A DNA stretch of 64,000 bases from Drosophila pseudoobscura (lineage: Eukaryota; Arthropoda; Insecta; Diptera; Drosophilidae), in NCBI RefSeq assembly GCF_009870125.1, contig NC_046680.1, positions 14,961,501 through 15,025,500 of the forward strand, in the 5' to 3' direction. Position 1 is the first letter of the stretch. Every line of letters begins with the position of its first letter. Position numbers and translations under genes: made by a program. The notes under the pieces are model-generated. The model was given only the letters and a program-made list of their open reading frames with translations, searched no databases and had not been told where the DNA came from. This document shows, piece after piece, positions 1 to 14,100 of the stretch.

Positions 1-3000
1 AAACTTAACACGTAAAAAATAATATAAATTTGCATAGAAATTGCAATGAACCTTAGCTCGCAAGTGGAAGAACAGCAAAGCAACAGGTTAATGGCAGCAC
101 TGGCCAACAAGCGAGCTGGTAGAAGGCAGAAGGGGAAAACCAGATAGGAAGGCCTTCTACACACACACAAATTACGATTTACTATTCATAATACAGCGAT
201 GGGATTATATTTTGGCTTGGAATAACCACCATATGACATGGATAATATCCATATGTATCTGAAATATTCTCGTCCTCATATACAGGGCAGAAAGGATCGA
301 TTGTAATGAACATTGAAGTATTCTGAATCCAAGGATTATTTCTAATAATATTTACAATATTTTGATAGCTGTTTCAATAGTTTAGCTTTAAACTCACCGT
401 TCCATTGCTGCTCCATTTTGCTGTTGCACAGTGTAATGGCCACACTTAGCGTTGCTGTTGCTGTACTCGTACTTGTACACATATTATTAGCATGACTGTT
501 GTTGCCTTAGCAAGTGGTGGCAGACTTTTGAACCCGCGCAGCTGACTGTTGCCGGCCCACAAGTGCAAATTAAATGGTTAGTGGAGTGGGAGGGGGCGAA
601 AGCAAAAATTTGTTCATTTACTTGGCCAGCAGCTACTGTTGGCCAGCCAGTGTACTCGCATGCATTTGGCCATCAGATGCGAATTGTTTTTATTTTATTT
701 TATTTTCCGCTTGTTATTTATAGCGCACCATTCTGGGGCAAGGGGGAAGAGTGCCAGGCAGGCCGCAGAGAGCAACAGAGTTATTAATGCTTGGAATTTT
801 CATAATCGAAACGGGTTTCCGTTTCCAACCGGCAGAGGCAGTCAGGCAAGGAAGCACGCGCGTCTTGTCCATGCAGAGACGGAGACGGAGACCAGACCAG
901 ACCCAGACTCTCTCTCTCTATCGCTCTCTGGGCAAAAGCCAAGCATGGGTTAAGCTGAAGAAAGAGGGAGAGCGAGAGATAGAGAGAGAGTGAGCAGAGT
1001 TATGGCAATGGCAAGACAAGCACACGCCTTGCGCGAACAGGTGAAGCGTTTAACTGTACGTGGCTGGTGCAGGGGTTGCTGGCGGGGAGTGGAGAGTGTC
1101 CAACCAATTGGCCCGAGTGCTCCATGGCTGGACTTTGTATACTGTCAGACCTGCACCTGGGTACGAGTATACTCGTATGCAGAGGACGAAAGAAAAACAC
1201 TTATGATCCGATCGCTAATTTGTTGAACTTGCAATTCTGCGATTGCTTTTCAGGATATTTCGCCTGATGCCAAGTTTAATCGCGGGGCTGCATTCCGATA
1301 ATGGAATGCTGGCAGAATGCGATACCAATTGGGAGCAGGAAAGCCGATAGGCAAATCGATTATTATCGTTATATATCGTCAAAAACGAGATCGTCGCTCT
1401 CTGCTTATGCAAATTCTTAATAATCGCGTTCCTTCCATGGCGTCGCTTCGCGTCGGCTTTCACTCACGCAACATGCATGCTGCAACAGGTCGGTGCCGGT
1501 CCGAAAAAGCTCATTGCCCATGGCAATGGGATTGCCTTGCCGGGCTGCAGGTAAGGTAGGTAGCCCCATCCCCATTGCCATTGCCAATGCCAATGCCAAC
1601 CTGCTCGACGCTGCAGCACGATGGCCAAAGGTGTAATTTGCTTAAAAGCAGCGAACAAATAAAGGGTTTCAATGGCCCGACTCCACCGGCGGACAGACAG
1701 CCAGAGATAATGAATTGAAGAGCTGCAGCAGCAGGGGATAGAGTGCGGTGGAGCAGGAGGATGAGGATCAGTGACAAGTGCACGTTGTCCGCTTATGACG
1801 TCGGACGACAGCTGCCGTATTTTTTGACTGGCCCACGGACAGTCCATGTCATCCTCTGTCCAACCGCAACATCATCTAGGCCTCCGCATCCTGGTCATAG
1901 TTTTTAATTAAGTGCGTGTAGGTTTCAGCTTTGGCTTTTCCTCCCATCATTATTCTGCCTGCCTGCCTGCCTGCCTCCCTGCCTGCACTTGACTCTTGAT
2001 GTGCGGCGACGCTTGGGCTCAGCAGCCAGGCTGCGTTCCCAGGAATGCTGAAAACTGATTAGGAGTTGCCTCAGAAATCGAAAATCAATTGGCGGAAGAG
2101 GAGGAGCAGTAGGAGGTGGAAGGCCTTCTGGGACACCGAGGACCCACAGCGGTGGCCCCAAAACTTTGGTCGGAAATCCATTTAAAATGCATGGATAGCA
2201 GAGAGCAGTATGGAAGGAGCTGGAGAGGCAATCAATTGCAGTGCGTGGAGGGAGGGAAGGAGAGGGGCTTCTGATAAATGCCCAAAGGCTGCCAAGCGCA
2301 ACGTCGATAAAATAAATGAAGAAACCAAACGGCGCTAGCTGTGGGAGAGGGAGAGAGAGGGCGCGAAAGAGAGTAAGCAGAAGCTTATCGAAAGAACGCA
2401 GGCAATGAGAAAAGAAGCGAAAAAACCGAGCGGCGCTACCAGAGAAAGAGAGAGAGAGAGAGAGAGAGCGCATGAGAAGCTTATCGGAGGAACGCGGTGT
2501 GGAATGGCCAAGGAATTTATTCATAAGCATAAAAAAAGCCCAAGCCGCAGCTCTTGGAACAGGTTCAACTTTGGATTCGGGTTCGGGTTCGGGACGACTC
2601 TGGCAGGGCAGAGGCTTAAGTATTTATTATTAAAAGAGTCCGAATGCAATTGCGGCGGCTCGCCCAAGTGGTTTACGCCGCCACAGCCACAACCACTGCC
2701 AGACGATGGCCACTCTGCACGATAATCATGGGGTGTGAAAAATTTATGAACGCCGTCTTCTCGGTGCGCACGCGCACAACAGAGCGCAGGAACCGCACTG
2801 CCGCACCGACCCTGACAGCATAATGAATATACAAATAAATGTTTATAAGTATGCTTAATCCCCAAGCGGCAGGCAGGCCGGAAGGGAACTCCGCCACGCA
2901 GCAACAAGTGGATCGGATCTTTGTGAACTTTCGATTTGTGGCTCCAACCGCGTGGATCGATGGATGGATGGTTGGATCGGCTTGAGTCATCAAACGGCTT

Positions 3001-6000
3001 AAGTGCTGTCAGACGTCTGGTGGCTAGCCGCATGCTCAGAGCATCTCAGATTTATGGCCTGTTAAAACGTCTGCCGCAAAGTGCCAGGCAATTGGTTAAG
3101 AGCTACAAGCCCAAGATACAACACGTCCGATAACAAAAGGGATCACACACACACATGGACACAAAGGGGGAGCGCGCCACATGGACCCAAAAGGGGAGCG
3201 GGACACATGTCCAAAAAAGGATCCACAAGGAGCAGTCGGAATCGCAGTCACAGTCGCAGTCCCCGGCCCAAGTCCAAGTTCATAAATAAAAGATGGCAAA
3301 AACCAGACTCGAGAAAGGGCAAAACAATGGTACGCGTCCCCGGCCTTTGAATTGAAAACAAAACCCTTTAAACCCGGGAACTGCACTGCATCCGAGGCAG
3401 AGCTCAAATATGCAGACGTGACTTATTTAGGACAAATTGTGTGATTTACGTTTCGCAATAAAAACAATAATGGGAGCAGAATAAGTGGGAAAGAGAACGG
3501 ATGGAGTGGGATAGGAGTCTGAAGAAGAAGTGGAAGGAATTCCTTGCACTCAATGAACACTCAATGAACTATTCGAAAAAGGACAGAGCAGAGGAATAAT
3601 AGATGGATTAATATAATAAAGAAGGAATTTGTCATTGGATTCTGCATACTTAATAATTCTAGCTAAAACTTAAAATTTAGCCATCTCAAATTAGCAGAAA
3701 GATCATATCTAAATCACCATAGCTTAGAAACATTGAGTTTTTGGCATATTCCCAGTTATCTTCCTTCAGGCCCTCAACAACGTCAAGTGCTTCTCACGCT
3801 GTATCCCCAGTGAAGTCCTCATATGGCGATTGTCGATAAGAAAGGAAGGAATATGCTATAGGCTAAGAAATTGGACACCGTCGATACATGGACTAGGACA
3901 AGTGTCTACCCAGAAGATTATGCTTGAGAGGGAGAGGACTCGCTTGACTTGCAAGAATCTGGGAGTGGAATGGGACCGGGATCCCGAAGAAGGTCAATGG
4001 TCCGCGTCGGGGTCGGGGTCGGACCGAACCAGGCGATGCCATGGAATCTTCGCCTTAGCTTGGGGTTTATGGTTTCTTATTTACGAGTTAGTCCCATGGC
4101 TATTTTGAATATTTAATTTTGTGACACTGACTCGACTCGGTACATCGGTCCCGAAAACTCTCAACCATAAGATACAATACTACCCGACTCCACGCTATTT
4201 TGTTGCTAGAGGCATAATTAAAATTTATGGCCAATGCGCTTCGAGCCAATTCATTAGTCGCCTTCTAGACGCGGCCTAATTAAAAAGTTTCATAAATTTT
4301 CAGCCCCAGCCACCTGTTGATCATGGTCTATGAGGCCATGAGAGGTTGAGCGTGTGAGTGTGTGTTTCTTTGTATCTGTGACTAATTCCCCAAACTATAA
4401 AGTATGTTGAGAAGGGTCAAAGTTGACTAAAGTAAAGAAAACCATTGGGAATTTAGGTTTAAGTAAACGATGCTCTCTCTCTTCAGAAGGACTCTTTTGA
4501 GCGTAATTATAAATCCTGTCTATTCTCTTTTACAGCTCTTTTCAACTGTTTGCTATTGGATTTTAATGAGGAATATATATGTTCATATGTACAAATTATG
4601 ATGGAATTGCCAAGCGGACACAGACAAGCCTGTGCAACTGCAACAGAACCTGCCTGCCCCTGCCCCTGCCCCTGCACCTGCCAGAGACGTCATTAGCATG
4701 CAGGCAGCAATCCACAAAGCCAGCCAGAGGGAAGCGACCACTGCGATCGGTTGACAGTTGTCAAATCCACTTACGCTCTTCATGGTAAACACATTTTGAC
4801 GAGCCTGCTGAAGGATTTATTCAAGTGCAGACAGACTAACAGACTAATAAGTGCGGTCCCCTCTCCACAGATATATGTACATACACCAAGAGTGTATACA
4901 AATGGAGCTGCAGCTACCTGTTTCTACCTGGAATACCCATTCAAATTTGTATTTGAATTCTTAACGGACAAAGCGGAGAGTCAAGTGGCTACAGTTCTAT
5001 ATATATATAGCTTCTAGAGGGATTGATATAGGTAAGGGATCCGAGCGAGTTCCGTCTGGCAGGGCTAAGGTAAAAGATGAAAGAGTAACCAGGCATTGCC
5101 AGGCCAGAGAGCAGACTGTATTGAAGTTCACAGGCATTGCCAGAAGAAAAACGCTCAAGTCTCTTCAGACGATCTCTCTCAATCAAACAGTTCTTCTTCG
5201 AGGGTCCAAGGTGTTTGGCACATACTCGCAATCGACAAGCAAAGAAATACACCTGAGTGTAGTCCGTGAACGAACGGGTTTAGTCGAAACGGAACAGAAT
5301 CGAGTCAAGTCGAGTCGAGTGCCAACTGTTTCAATAACGAGATGAACAAATGTGTTGGCTCCTTCGTTTGTTCTTTTCCAGCTGTTTTCTGGCGGAACTG
5401 TGGAGGAGTGGGGGCTTTGGGGATAATAGAAGGTAGCTCCACTCAGGGTCTAGCGTAATATTTGCTCAGCATACACGTGTATTGACAGAACCGAACCGAA
5501 CAGAACAGTCAAAATTGAATGCTTGAAGGTATACGTACCATACCATACCCCGAAAAAGAACTCGTGACTTAACAAGGCCAAAAGTAGTGCGAGTAGACGG
5601 TGGATGCTGGATGCTGGCATCGAGGGGAGGCGCTGGCATGATGCTGATCGTGATCAAGATGGATGGAAACGGCAGGCCATTGTGCAACCATTTCCACACC
5701 ACAAGTGGAAATCCATCAGCCCTGATGATCCTCCATCCTCTTTGAGTCGATCTCCTCCTGTTTGTCAGTTGACAATTGATGGCCCGCACATTTATCTTTC
5801 ACTTGTTGCCGTTTTTCCGTTGTTGCCTTGCACCTTATTCAACCATCTCTCGCTCTCTCTCTCTCTCTCTTTATTGTTTGACTCTCTCTTTTACGTCTCT
5901 CTGACTCTGCCGGGCCTTTTGAAGTGAGCCCGTTTTGACAAATGTGTGTCATTGCTGGGCCATCAAAAGACACGATCGTTTCAGTTGTTCAGTTTTTGGA

Positions 6001-9000
6001 TTTTTGAATTTGATTTTGTATGGCAAGGTGTATTTTTTCGGCTATTAATGCTGCTTGATGGCTACAGAGAGACGCAAAAACAGTAAGACCAAATCAAGTG
6101 ACTGGAAATCTGAAGATGATCATCATTATGATCATCCTCATCGTCAGCTATTGGCTGCTGAAACAACTTTCAATGAATGGGAATTCACTGGCAGTTCATT
6201 CAATCGCTTATTGATGGTCGCTCTTTGTGCGGGATCTTTGGAACTGATATTCAATCGACGTGATCTCATTTTAGACGATCATTCGGGACTACTCTGGCTG
6301 ATCCAATTGATCTTCCGTTTTCTCATTCCATAGATCTTTTTGGGCCTAGTTTCTGAAGAGATCTCCAAAATAGAACACTCTCAATTAAAGGTATTACACT
6401 GAAAATGATACCAATGAGACAGTTTAGGACCTGGGATGACATTTGTGGAACAACTCTTGTCCCCGGGGTCTGAAAATGAGAACAGAATGCGACAGCCATC
6501 AAGCACTAAATGTATGTATACTCGTATGTGTGGATGTTTAACAACTTTCATTGTGGCGACAGCGAGGAATATCTAAAAAAAAATGCCATCACGATTTTGA
6601 AATAGTTTTCCAAAAAAGACCCCGACACACACACAAACGCGTACGCAGTGAACTCTGGACGGCGACAAAGATATTTTTATTATACACTGCCATATAAAAG
6701 AGTCTTATGGAGGCACGGAACGGTAGCATAAATGGTAGAATTTTTCTGGTTTCAGAGAACTTAATATTCCAAAAAAAAACCAACGAAAGCATACTAAAAC
6801 AGAGATTCCAATCAGCTCTCACAAGGAAGGATATTCAAAGTGAAAGTTCTGAGGTTAATATCAGTTGGAGAAGTGTCTTTGAGAGCATTCCGTCTTCGGC
6901 GTTCCCCTGTCTGACTGGGAAAGTGAGAAGAGAATTTCTCAACATTTCTCAACATTTTGCATCATTTCAGAAGCCATCAACGGCGACACGGCGGCAGAAA
7001 AGCTCGCCACAAAATTTTCTTTTTAGCTGAAGAGATGTTGCCCCCTTACCATCCCCCTGCGGAGTAGCTGCGTAGGTGTTCGGGGATGTCCGTCCCTCTG
7101 TCCGTCCCGTCCGTATGTGCGGGCACTGTCAACTGTTGTTGAAAGATTTTCGTGTCGTTGTTTCCATGCCGCCTGCCACCAGACGACAGACATGAATTTT
7201 CCCGCAACGAAACAAAAAAAAATCCAAAGAAAAACGAATACATTTTGAAAATCTTTCTCATTCCTTTAACATTTCTCAAGATATTTTCCTCGTGGTTTTT
7301 TGTCGCTTGCTCGACGCAGCTCATACAAAACGTAAAAAGATTTAGCAATAGCAATGAATTTAGTTAATTTATGGCATTATTAATAACATCTATAGGAGAA
7401 AAGCGAAACTGTTCAAAAATGAGTGCCCACTGAATAACACATCCACGTTCTCTCAATAGAAGAAGAAAGAGCCTTCCTATATCTATTTATGCAGATAACT
7501 TGGGACAAATAATATCCACTAATTTGAGTTATTTGAGGTTCTTTAAGAAGGGTATCCATTGCATTCCATTTAAGTTGTGAGAAACCCCAAAAGTCATAGC
7601 AATGTCAGACTACCTCGTAGAACATCGATAGCCCTTCAAGGGCTGAGTCTTGTAGCTGGTTCGGACAATGGGGAATCTCACTGGGTCAGCTTAGTTATGC
7701 AGAGATTATTGAATGATAGCTGGGCCAAAGCCATAAATACTTTCGGATTGAGTTCCGATGCTTGTCTTGTGAATGGCACGAGCTATCAACCTGCATGAAA
7801 TGCAAATAAGCCCCACAATGGAGATGCCAGCCAGCCGCGGCCCAAAACCAATTTACGACCCAATCAATAGAGCTTCAAAGCTGTTTCTTTGGATTTCATT
7901 TTGGCGTTTGTAGTTTGGCTTTTGGCTTTTGTTTTTGGGTTTGTTTGGATCCAACTAACAGCGGGCTTCGGTTAGTATTGGTCTCGAGTGGTTTCTGGTT
8001 TTCTAGAGTTCCATATTTACATTAATTTGTGAACAAAGTATGGCATATTATGCAAATATTTGACAGATTCAAGTCCGTCGGCTCCCCTAGCAACCAAACG
8101 AGATCTATTCAAAGTGCAGCCCCCAGTGCTCGACGGTGGCATACTCAGCAATGGTTATAAAACTGTACCGAGCTCTCCAGCCAATTGTTTGCCTGGAAAC
8201 TACCAAAAAATCAATGGCTATCTGCTGGGATTGGTCGTGTATACCCGTCGTACCCAGCGTGGGGCGGAATGGTAAGCTCAGATTGAGACACAACTGACCC
8301 GAAACTGTCCGAGTGAAGCGTGAGGCTTTGTGGCGGAGATACCGATAACCTGGATGACTCTCTAGCTAGATCAGGCACTTAATTAATGTTATTTAGCATT
8401 GACTTGGAATTTAATAGTCCCCAGTTCTCAGTCCATGTCGCAATCGACATCGTCAAAACAGCTCGCTTTGTGCTGGACGCATTCCTTGGCGGCAACTTTG
8501 AACCCCACCGAGATTAAACATTTTCTGCTGATTCCAAACTATTGAAAGTGTAGATCAGAACGTCCCCTTTGTGTACATATGTATGCTTGAAGGTCCCCTC
8601 CCAGTGCTCGGGAAACCATGAATGAGATTTCTCATATTCTTCAATTCCAACAATACCGAGAATATGTTTGTTCATATGTATGTATAGAAAATTCCCCGAA
8701 CTATGTTTGTGAAGCTCTTCAAGGAGAAAGTTAATTTTAGCCAGGGCCAGGCGAAAGGTTTTTCTTTTTCGAGGGCAATTTATTATCAAAATTTATGGCG
8801 ATATTTAAACACGAAAATTGAAATAACACTTTTACGCATTTGACATTTTTATTGGCCACCCCCATAACCCGGCCCACCGCCACCCCTCCGTCGAAGGAGG
8901 GACGGGACTGACACTGACTGCCGCAAGAACAGCGAAACAGATAAAGAAGATTTGTACCAATTCCGATGCGAAGAAGACATTTTAAATTAAGTCTCAAGTC

Positions 9001-9984
9001 TCCTCGCCGCTGCCCCGGTTGTGCCTAATTTATTGCATAATCATAGGAAAATGCCGAGACAACAAAGTAAAAAGATTATCGCACGTCCTGACCCCAAGAA
9101 TAATAAAATAATATAGCACTTATATGCCTGTATTTCGAAATTTAGTTCGGTGGAATCTGTTTTTAAGAAACATTTTACCACTCCTCAGAAATAATGATCG
9201 TAAGCAGATGAAAAATGCCATATACACACACACACCACACTAGCGCATATGCGATTGGAAATCGGAAACATATAATTTGCATAAAATCACCTGATTGAAC
9301 GTTAAATATTTTTAAGATTCAGATTATAATGCAAAGAGATGAAATGCTCATAAAGTTCACGATCGGGCGGCACTAAAAAGAGACAACAATAAAATTGGGA
9401 GTACAACACTGAAAGAAATCGGTGTGAGCCGTCGAAGGAGAACCAAGAAAGTCTCCCTCTATATCTGTACAATTTCTTGCAGTGCAGAGGGGGATCTGGT
9501 GAATGAGGGAGAAAGAGAGAGAGGACTGTGAGCCCAACTTATGGAGCACCTTGCCTAAAGTCCGGCAAACATATTTGCATAAATTAACCAAATACCAAGC
9601 TATTTTACATTTTTAATGAACCACAGAAAATTTCTTATGCAGAATGAAATGATTGGGTACTGGGTACTCCCCCTTGGTCGCTTAACGTTTGTTGATTCTG
9701 TATTCTATTTCTTTATCGATTTATGTGCAAAGGTATTATAAATTAGAATTTTATGACATCCATAGGTGGAAGATGGCACGAAAATGTGTCATTCATATGA
9801 GCATAAATAAAAGAATTTCGAGTTAATTTATTTTTGCTGCAGCTGAAAGCGCTGGGTTAAATGGGAGAGATTTAAATGGGAGGAAGCTGTTTTATTTACA
9901 TGTCTTACGGTTTTTATTCCCAGATAACTTTTGTTAAAAAGAGACCGCAATACTTCCGTTTCCGCTACAACGAAAACAACCAGA
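1..9984. other. Noncoding upstream region, no gene recognised
   Basis: Ten kilobases with no open frame that looks coding: the longest frames are about 200 codons or less, low-complexity, and match no family I know. The stretch holds simple repeats: GA/CT runs near 905-990, 2449-2468 and 5846-5872, a CCTG tetramer near 1956-1986, a GGGTTC run near 2577-2593 and a CCTGCC run near 4651-4680. Long AT-rich blocks fill much of the rest. It could be an intergenic regulatory region, an intron of a gene whose exons lie left of the window, or a lncRNA locus; the sequence alone does not decide. Confidence 0.6.
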
Positions 9985-10058
9985 CGATAAATATCGCATG
10001 GACACTTATCGATATAAACTGCAGTGCTGCAAAACGAAATACTTTCCGCCTATCGATA
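9985..10058. promoter_or_regulatory. Cluster of CGATA / TATCGATA sites (DREF or BEAF-32 type)
   Basis: Within about 75 bp there is CGATA near 9985, TATCG near 9992, and perfect TATCGATA octamers at 10007-10014 and 10051-10058. A third perfect octamer lies at 10445-10452. TATCGATA is the DREF-binding element of housekeeping promoters, and clustered CGATA is the BEAF-32 boundary signature. No coding start follows on either strand, so a boundary element, a promoter for a noncoding transcript or an orphaned promoter are all possible. The motif reading is direct; the function is inferred. Confidence 0.5.
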
Positions 10059-10891
10059 CTATCTACCATTCTGAAGCCCTGAAAAGTATTTTCTTTAATT
10101 TTTGCTTTGATTATTTAATCTATAAAATTTAAAAGGTATATTTAAGAACAAAATGTATAGAATCTTTTTTGAGTTTACGATCTCTCCAATCACTGCTTCA
10201 CTTCAAAATGTATCCCAAGGATTGCGTTTAATTCATTCACTTTCAAACAATTTCTGTTTGGCGCGCAAAACTCGTATTCAGTCAATAGTGTCGAAAAGAT
10301 GCCAGCAACACATACCCTAGGGAAAAGGATATTATAGAACTCAGGAAATGTTTGTCACCTGAAATTCCAATGACGGCAGAAAATAGTCAGTTTCTGTTTT
10401 AAAGCTATTTCAACGAAATTTTGCAATTAATGCTTTCCTTGCGATATCGATATATGTATACAGGACACTAATCGTATGCCAAAATAGTTCTAAGACATGT
10501 CAATCTGAAAAAAGTAATTCGCAATGTTTCAAATCAGCTTAAAAAACAGAATCTTCATATTAATTAATTGATATATGTTATAAAGGGGCTATACTCATAG
10601 CGGATACCTGTTGACCAGCAACAATCACGTAACATTCCATAAACACTTACGCTTTATTCCGTACACACTTACGTTTTTTCCTTTAATTTTTTGTTGACCT
10701 ATCCTTGTTGACCTTGTTTAAACCTAATTCTAGACACAATTCAATAAAATAGAGTGATTAAAATTTACATATCTTTTAAGAAATTGATCTATCAATCATA
10801 TAAAATTATGTGTTCAGGTATGGAAGTCCCATCTAGCTAGTAACAGCAAATCGAATATCAAAATAAAGTAATATGGTATCCAACCCTTGAC

Positions 10892-11103
10892 GGAGAATGA
10901 TTAACCCATTGTAGACCAAGCGAATATTTTAATATTTAACCGAAAATAATGAAAAAATCATATTTTTTGAGCAGTTCGGGTGAAAGATATCGTGTTTTTT
11001 TTTAAGTTCAATTCAAGAAGAATTTACAATCAGTAATATTTTCCGCAGCTTACCTCAAGTCGTTGAACTGTTTAAATAGAGGGGCTTAGGTGGGCCAAGT
11101 TCG
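10892..11103 (-). repeat. Dispersed repeat copy abutting the IntS8 5' end
   Basis: Read on the minus strand, this 212 bp segment aligns along its whole length with plus-strand 39868-40099 beside betaTub56D. Shared blocks include AACTTGGCCCACC at one end, a GAACTTAAAAAAAA run in the middle and ACAATGGGTTAATC at the other end, with substitutions and small indels between. It ends about 74 bp before the IntS8 start codon, so it must overlap or touch the promoter. I saw no coding capacity or terminal repeats, so the family is unassigned; an old MITE-like or SINE-like element is a guess. Confidence 0.75.
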
Positions 11104-11176
11104 TTTTATATTTTATCGGTCCGCTGCCCACAGAGTTTAATTTTGTTTTGACTATTACAATTTGTCGAAAAACAGA

Positions 11177-14100
11177 ATGGATGATCCGCTCAAACCCAAG
11201 CCGGTGCCACTGGCGGCCGAGACGGTCTTGTGGTTTGAATTCCTGCTCGATCCGCACAAGATAACGCAGCACCTGCAGCGCGCACATCCCGGTAAGAGGC
11301 AAAATTCCCACTTGTAGAGCTCTGGTGACACAACTACGGTTTTTTACAGAACCCAGCGCCCTCGAGTTGATCATGCAGTTCATCAGCGTGACGCCGGACA
11401 CGGCGGTAGCGTCCGTGGTGACGCCTGGAAGTGACCTGCAAAACCTGCCGGGCGCCACTGTGGGAGGAGCAGTGAATTCACCCACGCCCGCGGCTTCAGC
11501 ACCTCTCAATGTCTCCCCGCTCGCACAGCAACAGCAGTGGCCAGAGGAGAATGGGCTGGATCTCACCAGAAAGCAGTTGGCACTGAAAATTCTCGAGTTG
11601 AAGGTTGCCACATGGCTGCGGTGGGACCTAGACATGCTGGAGAAGAACATGCCCGTGCTAATGCAGCTTGCCTTGCTGCGTGATCTCTGCACCATTAGCT
11701 ATGGCCGCAATCTGAGCATACCCCTTGCCAGTGACTTCGATTTGAAAATATGTAAGTCCGAGCGACGGCTGAAACGAAAGAACGGGATAATCTTTATCTT
11801 TGTATTTTCCTTAGCCGCATTTGGGAATGAGCGAGCTGCGAGGTTTGCCCTCACCATTTATCACCGCCTACTGCTACGGCTGCAGCTCGTCAAGGAGAGT
11901 TCTCCTTTTAGATTCCAGCCGATCGATCAGCTGCAACAGTTCCTGGAGTCGCCAACGCAGCCTTCGATTGAGTATCTGCAGCAGCTTTGCGCATCCAGCA
12001 AGCCGTTCTACGTGTTCCACTACGACAGCTTTGTGACCCTGCATTGTGATGATGTCAGCACTGGCCAGAACTACGACATAATGCATCTGATCACCCCCCA
12101 GGAGCTGCGGGCCCAAATCAACTACGAGCTGGCCCACTATTACCTGTACACCAAACAGTATGTGCTGGCGAGGGAGGCGGCTGCCGCCTGCAACAACAAC
12201 TTGCAGGCGATATCACCGCAGACCACCCTGTACTTCTGTCACATTCGCCCCGTGGAGCTGGAGGGGCTGCTGCTGGCCTGCGGAATCAGCGCCCAGAAGC
12301 ATACTCTGATGGAGCGTTTCCATCAATCGTTGCTGAACAACTATGCGGAGATTGTGACGATTCTGCGACTGGATAACCAAGCACGCGAGATTCCGCTGGT
12401 CAGTAGACGCAATCTGGAGCTGGACCTTGAGGGCGCCATCTCTACGGGACAGCTCAAGGATACGATGCAACTGCAGCTGCAGGTGGCGGCCCTCAATATG
12501 GTGCGCAACATCTTCGAATGGGGCAGCATATTTGGCAGCGTGGAGTACTTTGAGAAGTATCGAGAGCTGGACTATCTGCCGCCTCTTGTGGAGGCCTTGA
12601 CAGAGGTGCTGCCCAGCTGCAACAAGGCGCAACAGTCAGCCCTCAAGCATTTTCTCATCGACTGTATGCTCCACCAGGCACAGCCACAGCAGTCGAAGCA
12701 GTTGCTGCAGATCGTGCGGGATTTGGGTATCTTCACGGTCGAGGAGCTGGACGATTTGGATGATCAGATGCTGCAGGCTGCCCCTCCCGTGCCGAACAGT
12801 TCTCTGGCCTCGCTCACTGACTGGATGTGCCACTCCAAAAGTAAGTGGCAATCGATGCGGTTTTCCCATTTCTAACCCCATTGTGTTTTCTGTGCAGGTG
12901 CCCGTGTGGACGTCGCTGCCCTAGAGCGGCAACTGATCAGCTGTACGAATGCGAACACCGTAAGGATTCTGCTAGTGAAGCTGTGTGGAACGGCGCCTGA
13001 AAAACCCCTGTGGTCCATAAATCCCAGCTGGGATGTGCCTCAGCCACTAAAGGCAATGGTCATGGCGATGCCAGTGAGTTTCCTGCAGGATTTCAGCTAC
13101 GTGCTGCTCGGAAAGGCGCGAGAACTGGCGACGAGGGGCGACTACATTGAGGCCGTGTCCATGCTGAGTGTGTTAAAGTCAGAGACGCAGCGCCAGGAGA
13201 TAGCCGGTAATACTCAGTTGATGTGCAAACTGCTCACGTGGGAGATTCTGAACATCCAGATAACGCAGAGCCTGGAGGAGTGGCACCAGAAACCGCTCGA
13301 CCTGCAGTCGCTGGGAACGCGATGCAAGCAGTGTCTAAGTGTACTCCAGGCGGGTGACTCCATATTGCCTAGGCCGGACATACTCGAAAGCTGTGCCATT
13401 ATGCTGCTCAATCTGACAGATTTCCCGCCACTCCTCTACCTGGAAAAGCGGACGGGTCCTCTCGAGCTACCTCTGGCCTTTGCAGCCACCTTCATTGAAA
13501 TGGAGAAGATGAAGACCACCAAGAAGGTGTCTCGCGATGCGTGGGAGCTGATGGTGAGCATGTTCCTCAATGTGCCCAAGCGTTCAACGCCATCGAGTGG
13601 CGGCAGTAGCTCGCTCCAAACATTCTTGCAACGTGTTCGCCATCAGAATATATTTGGTCTGGCCATCTCCATGCTGGGAAAGCTGCACAACATACTCAAG
13701 GATGATCCGAATCACGATCTTAGCTGTGAATACATGCACCTCTGGCCCACCAGCGTTAACAAGTGAGTCCCATACATCGTGCCCTATTTATATATATTCT
13801 CTAAGCGAATTTCGTTCCCATCCTCTTAGCCCCATTAGCTTTAGCCTGCGCAGTGTTTGCGAGACTCTTCAGTGGCTGCTGTCCGAGGCTCTGTCATACT
13901 ATCCGCAGACCATTTCCTGGCTTAAAATGAAGGGCGACCTGGACCTGGCCATCGGGAACAACGAATCCGCGATGCGGTGCTATGTAAATGCCCTGGTGAC
14001 CGGAACGGACTACTGCACGATGCCGCTGCAGCGCAATGTGGCGGATGACTATGTCATTCGCAAGATGATTCGCTGTGCCGCCAATTTGGGTTGTCATATG

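Noticed and set aside
1925-2530. 201-codon minus-strand frame
   Set aside because: Composed largely of simple-repeat translation (Ser/Leu/Pro from GA/CT runs), no family, no promoter or splice support.
1-11000. mir-8 or another microRNA in the upstream region
   Set aside because: Considered because mir-8 maps near the Psi/Dek neighbourhood in D. melanogaster. I looked for its mature sequence on both strands and did not find it.
11072-11695. 207-codon minus-strand frame over the IntS8 start
   Set aside because: Shadow of IntS8 exons 1-2 that also crosses intron and repeat; nothing recognisable.
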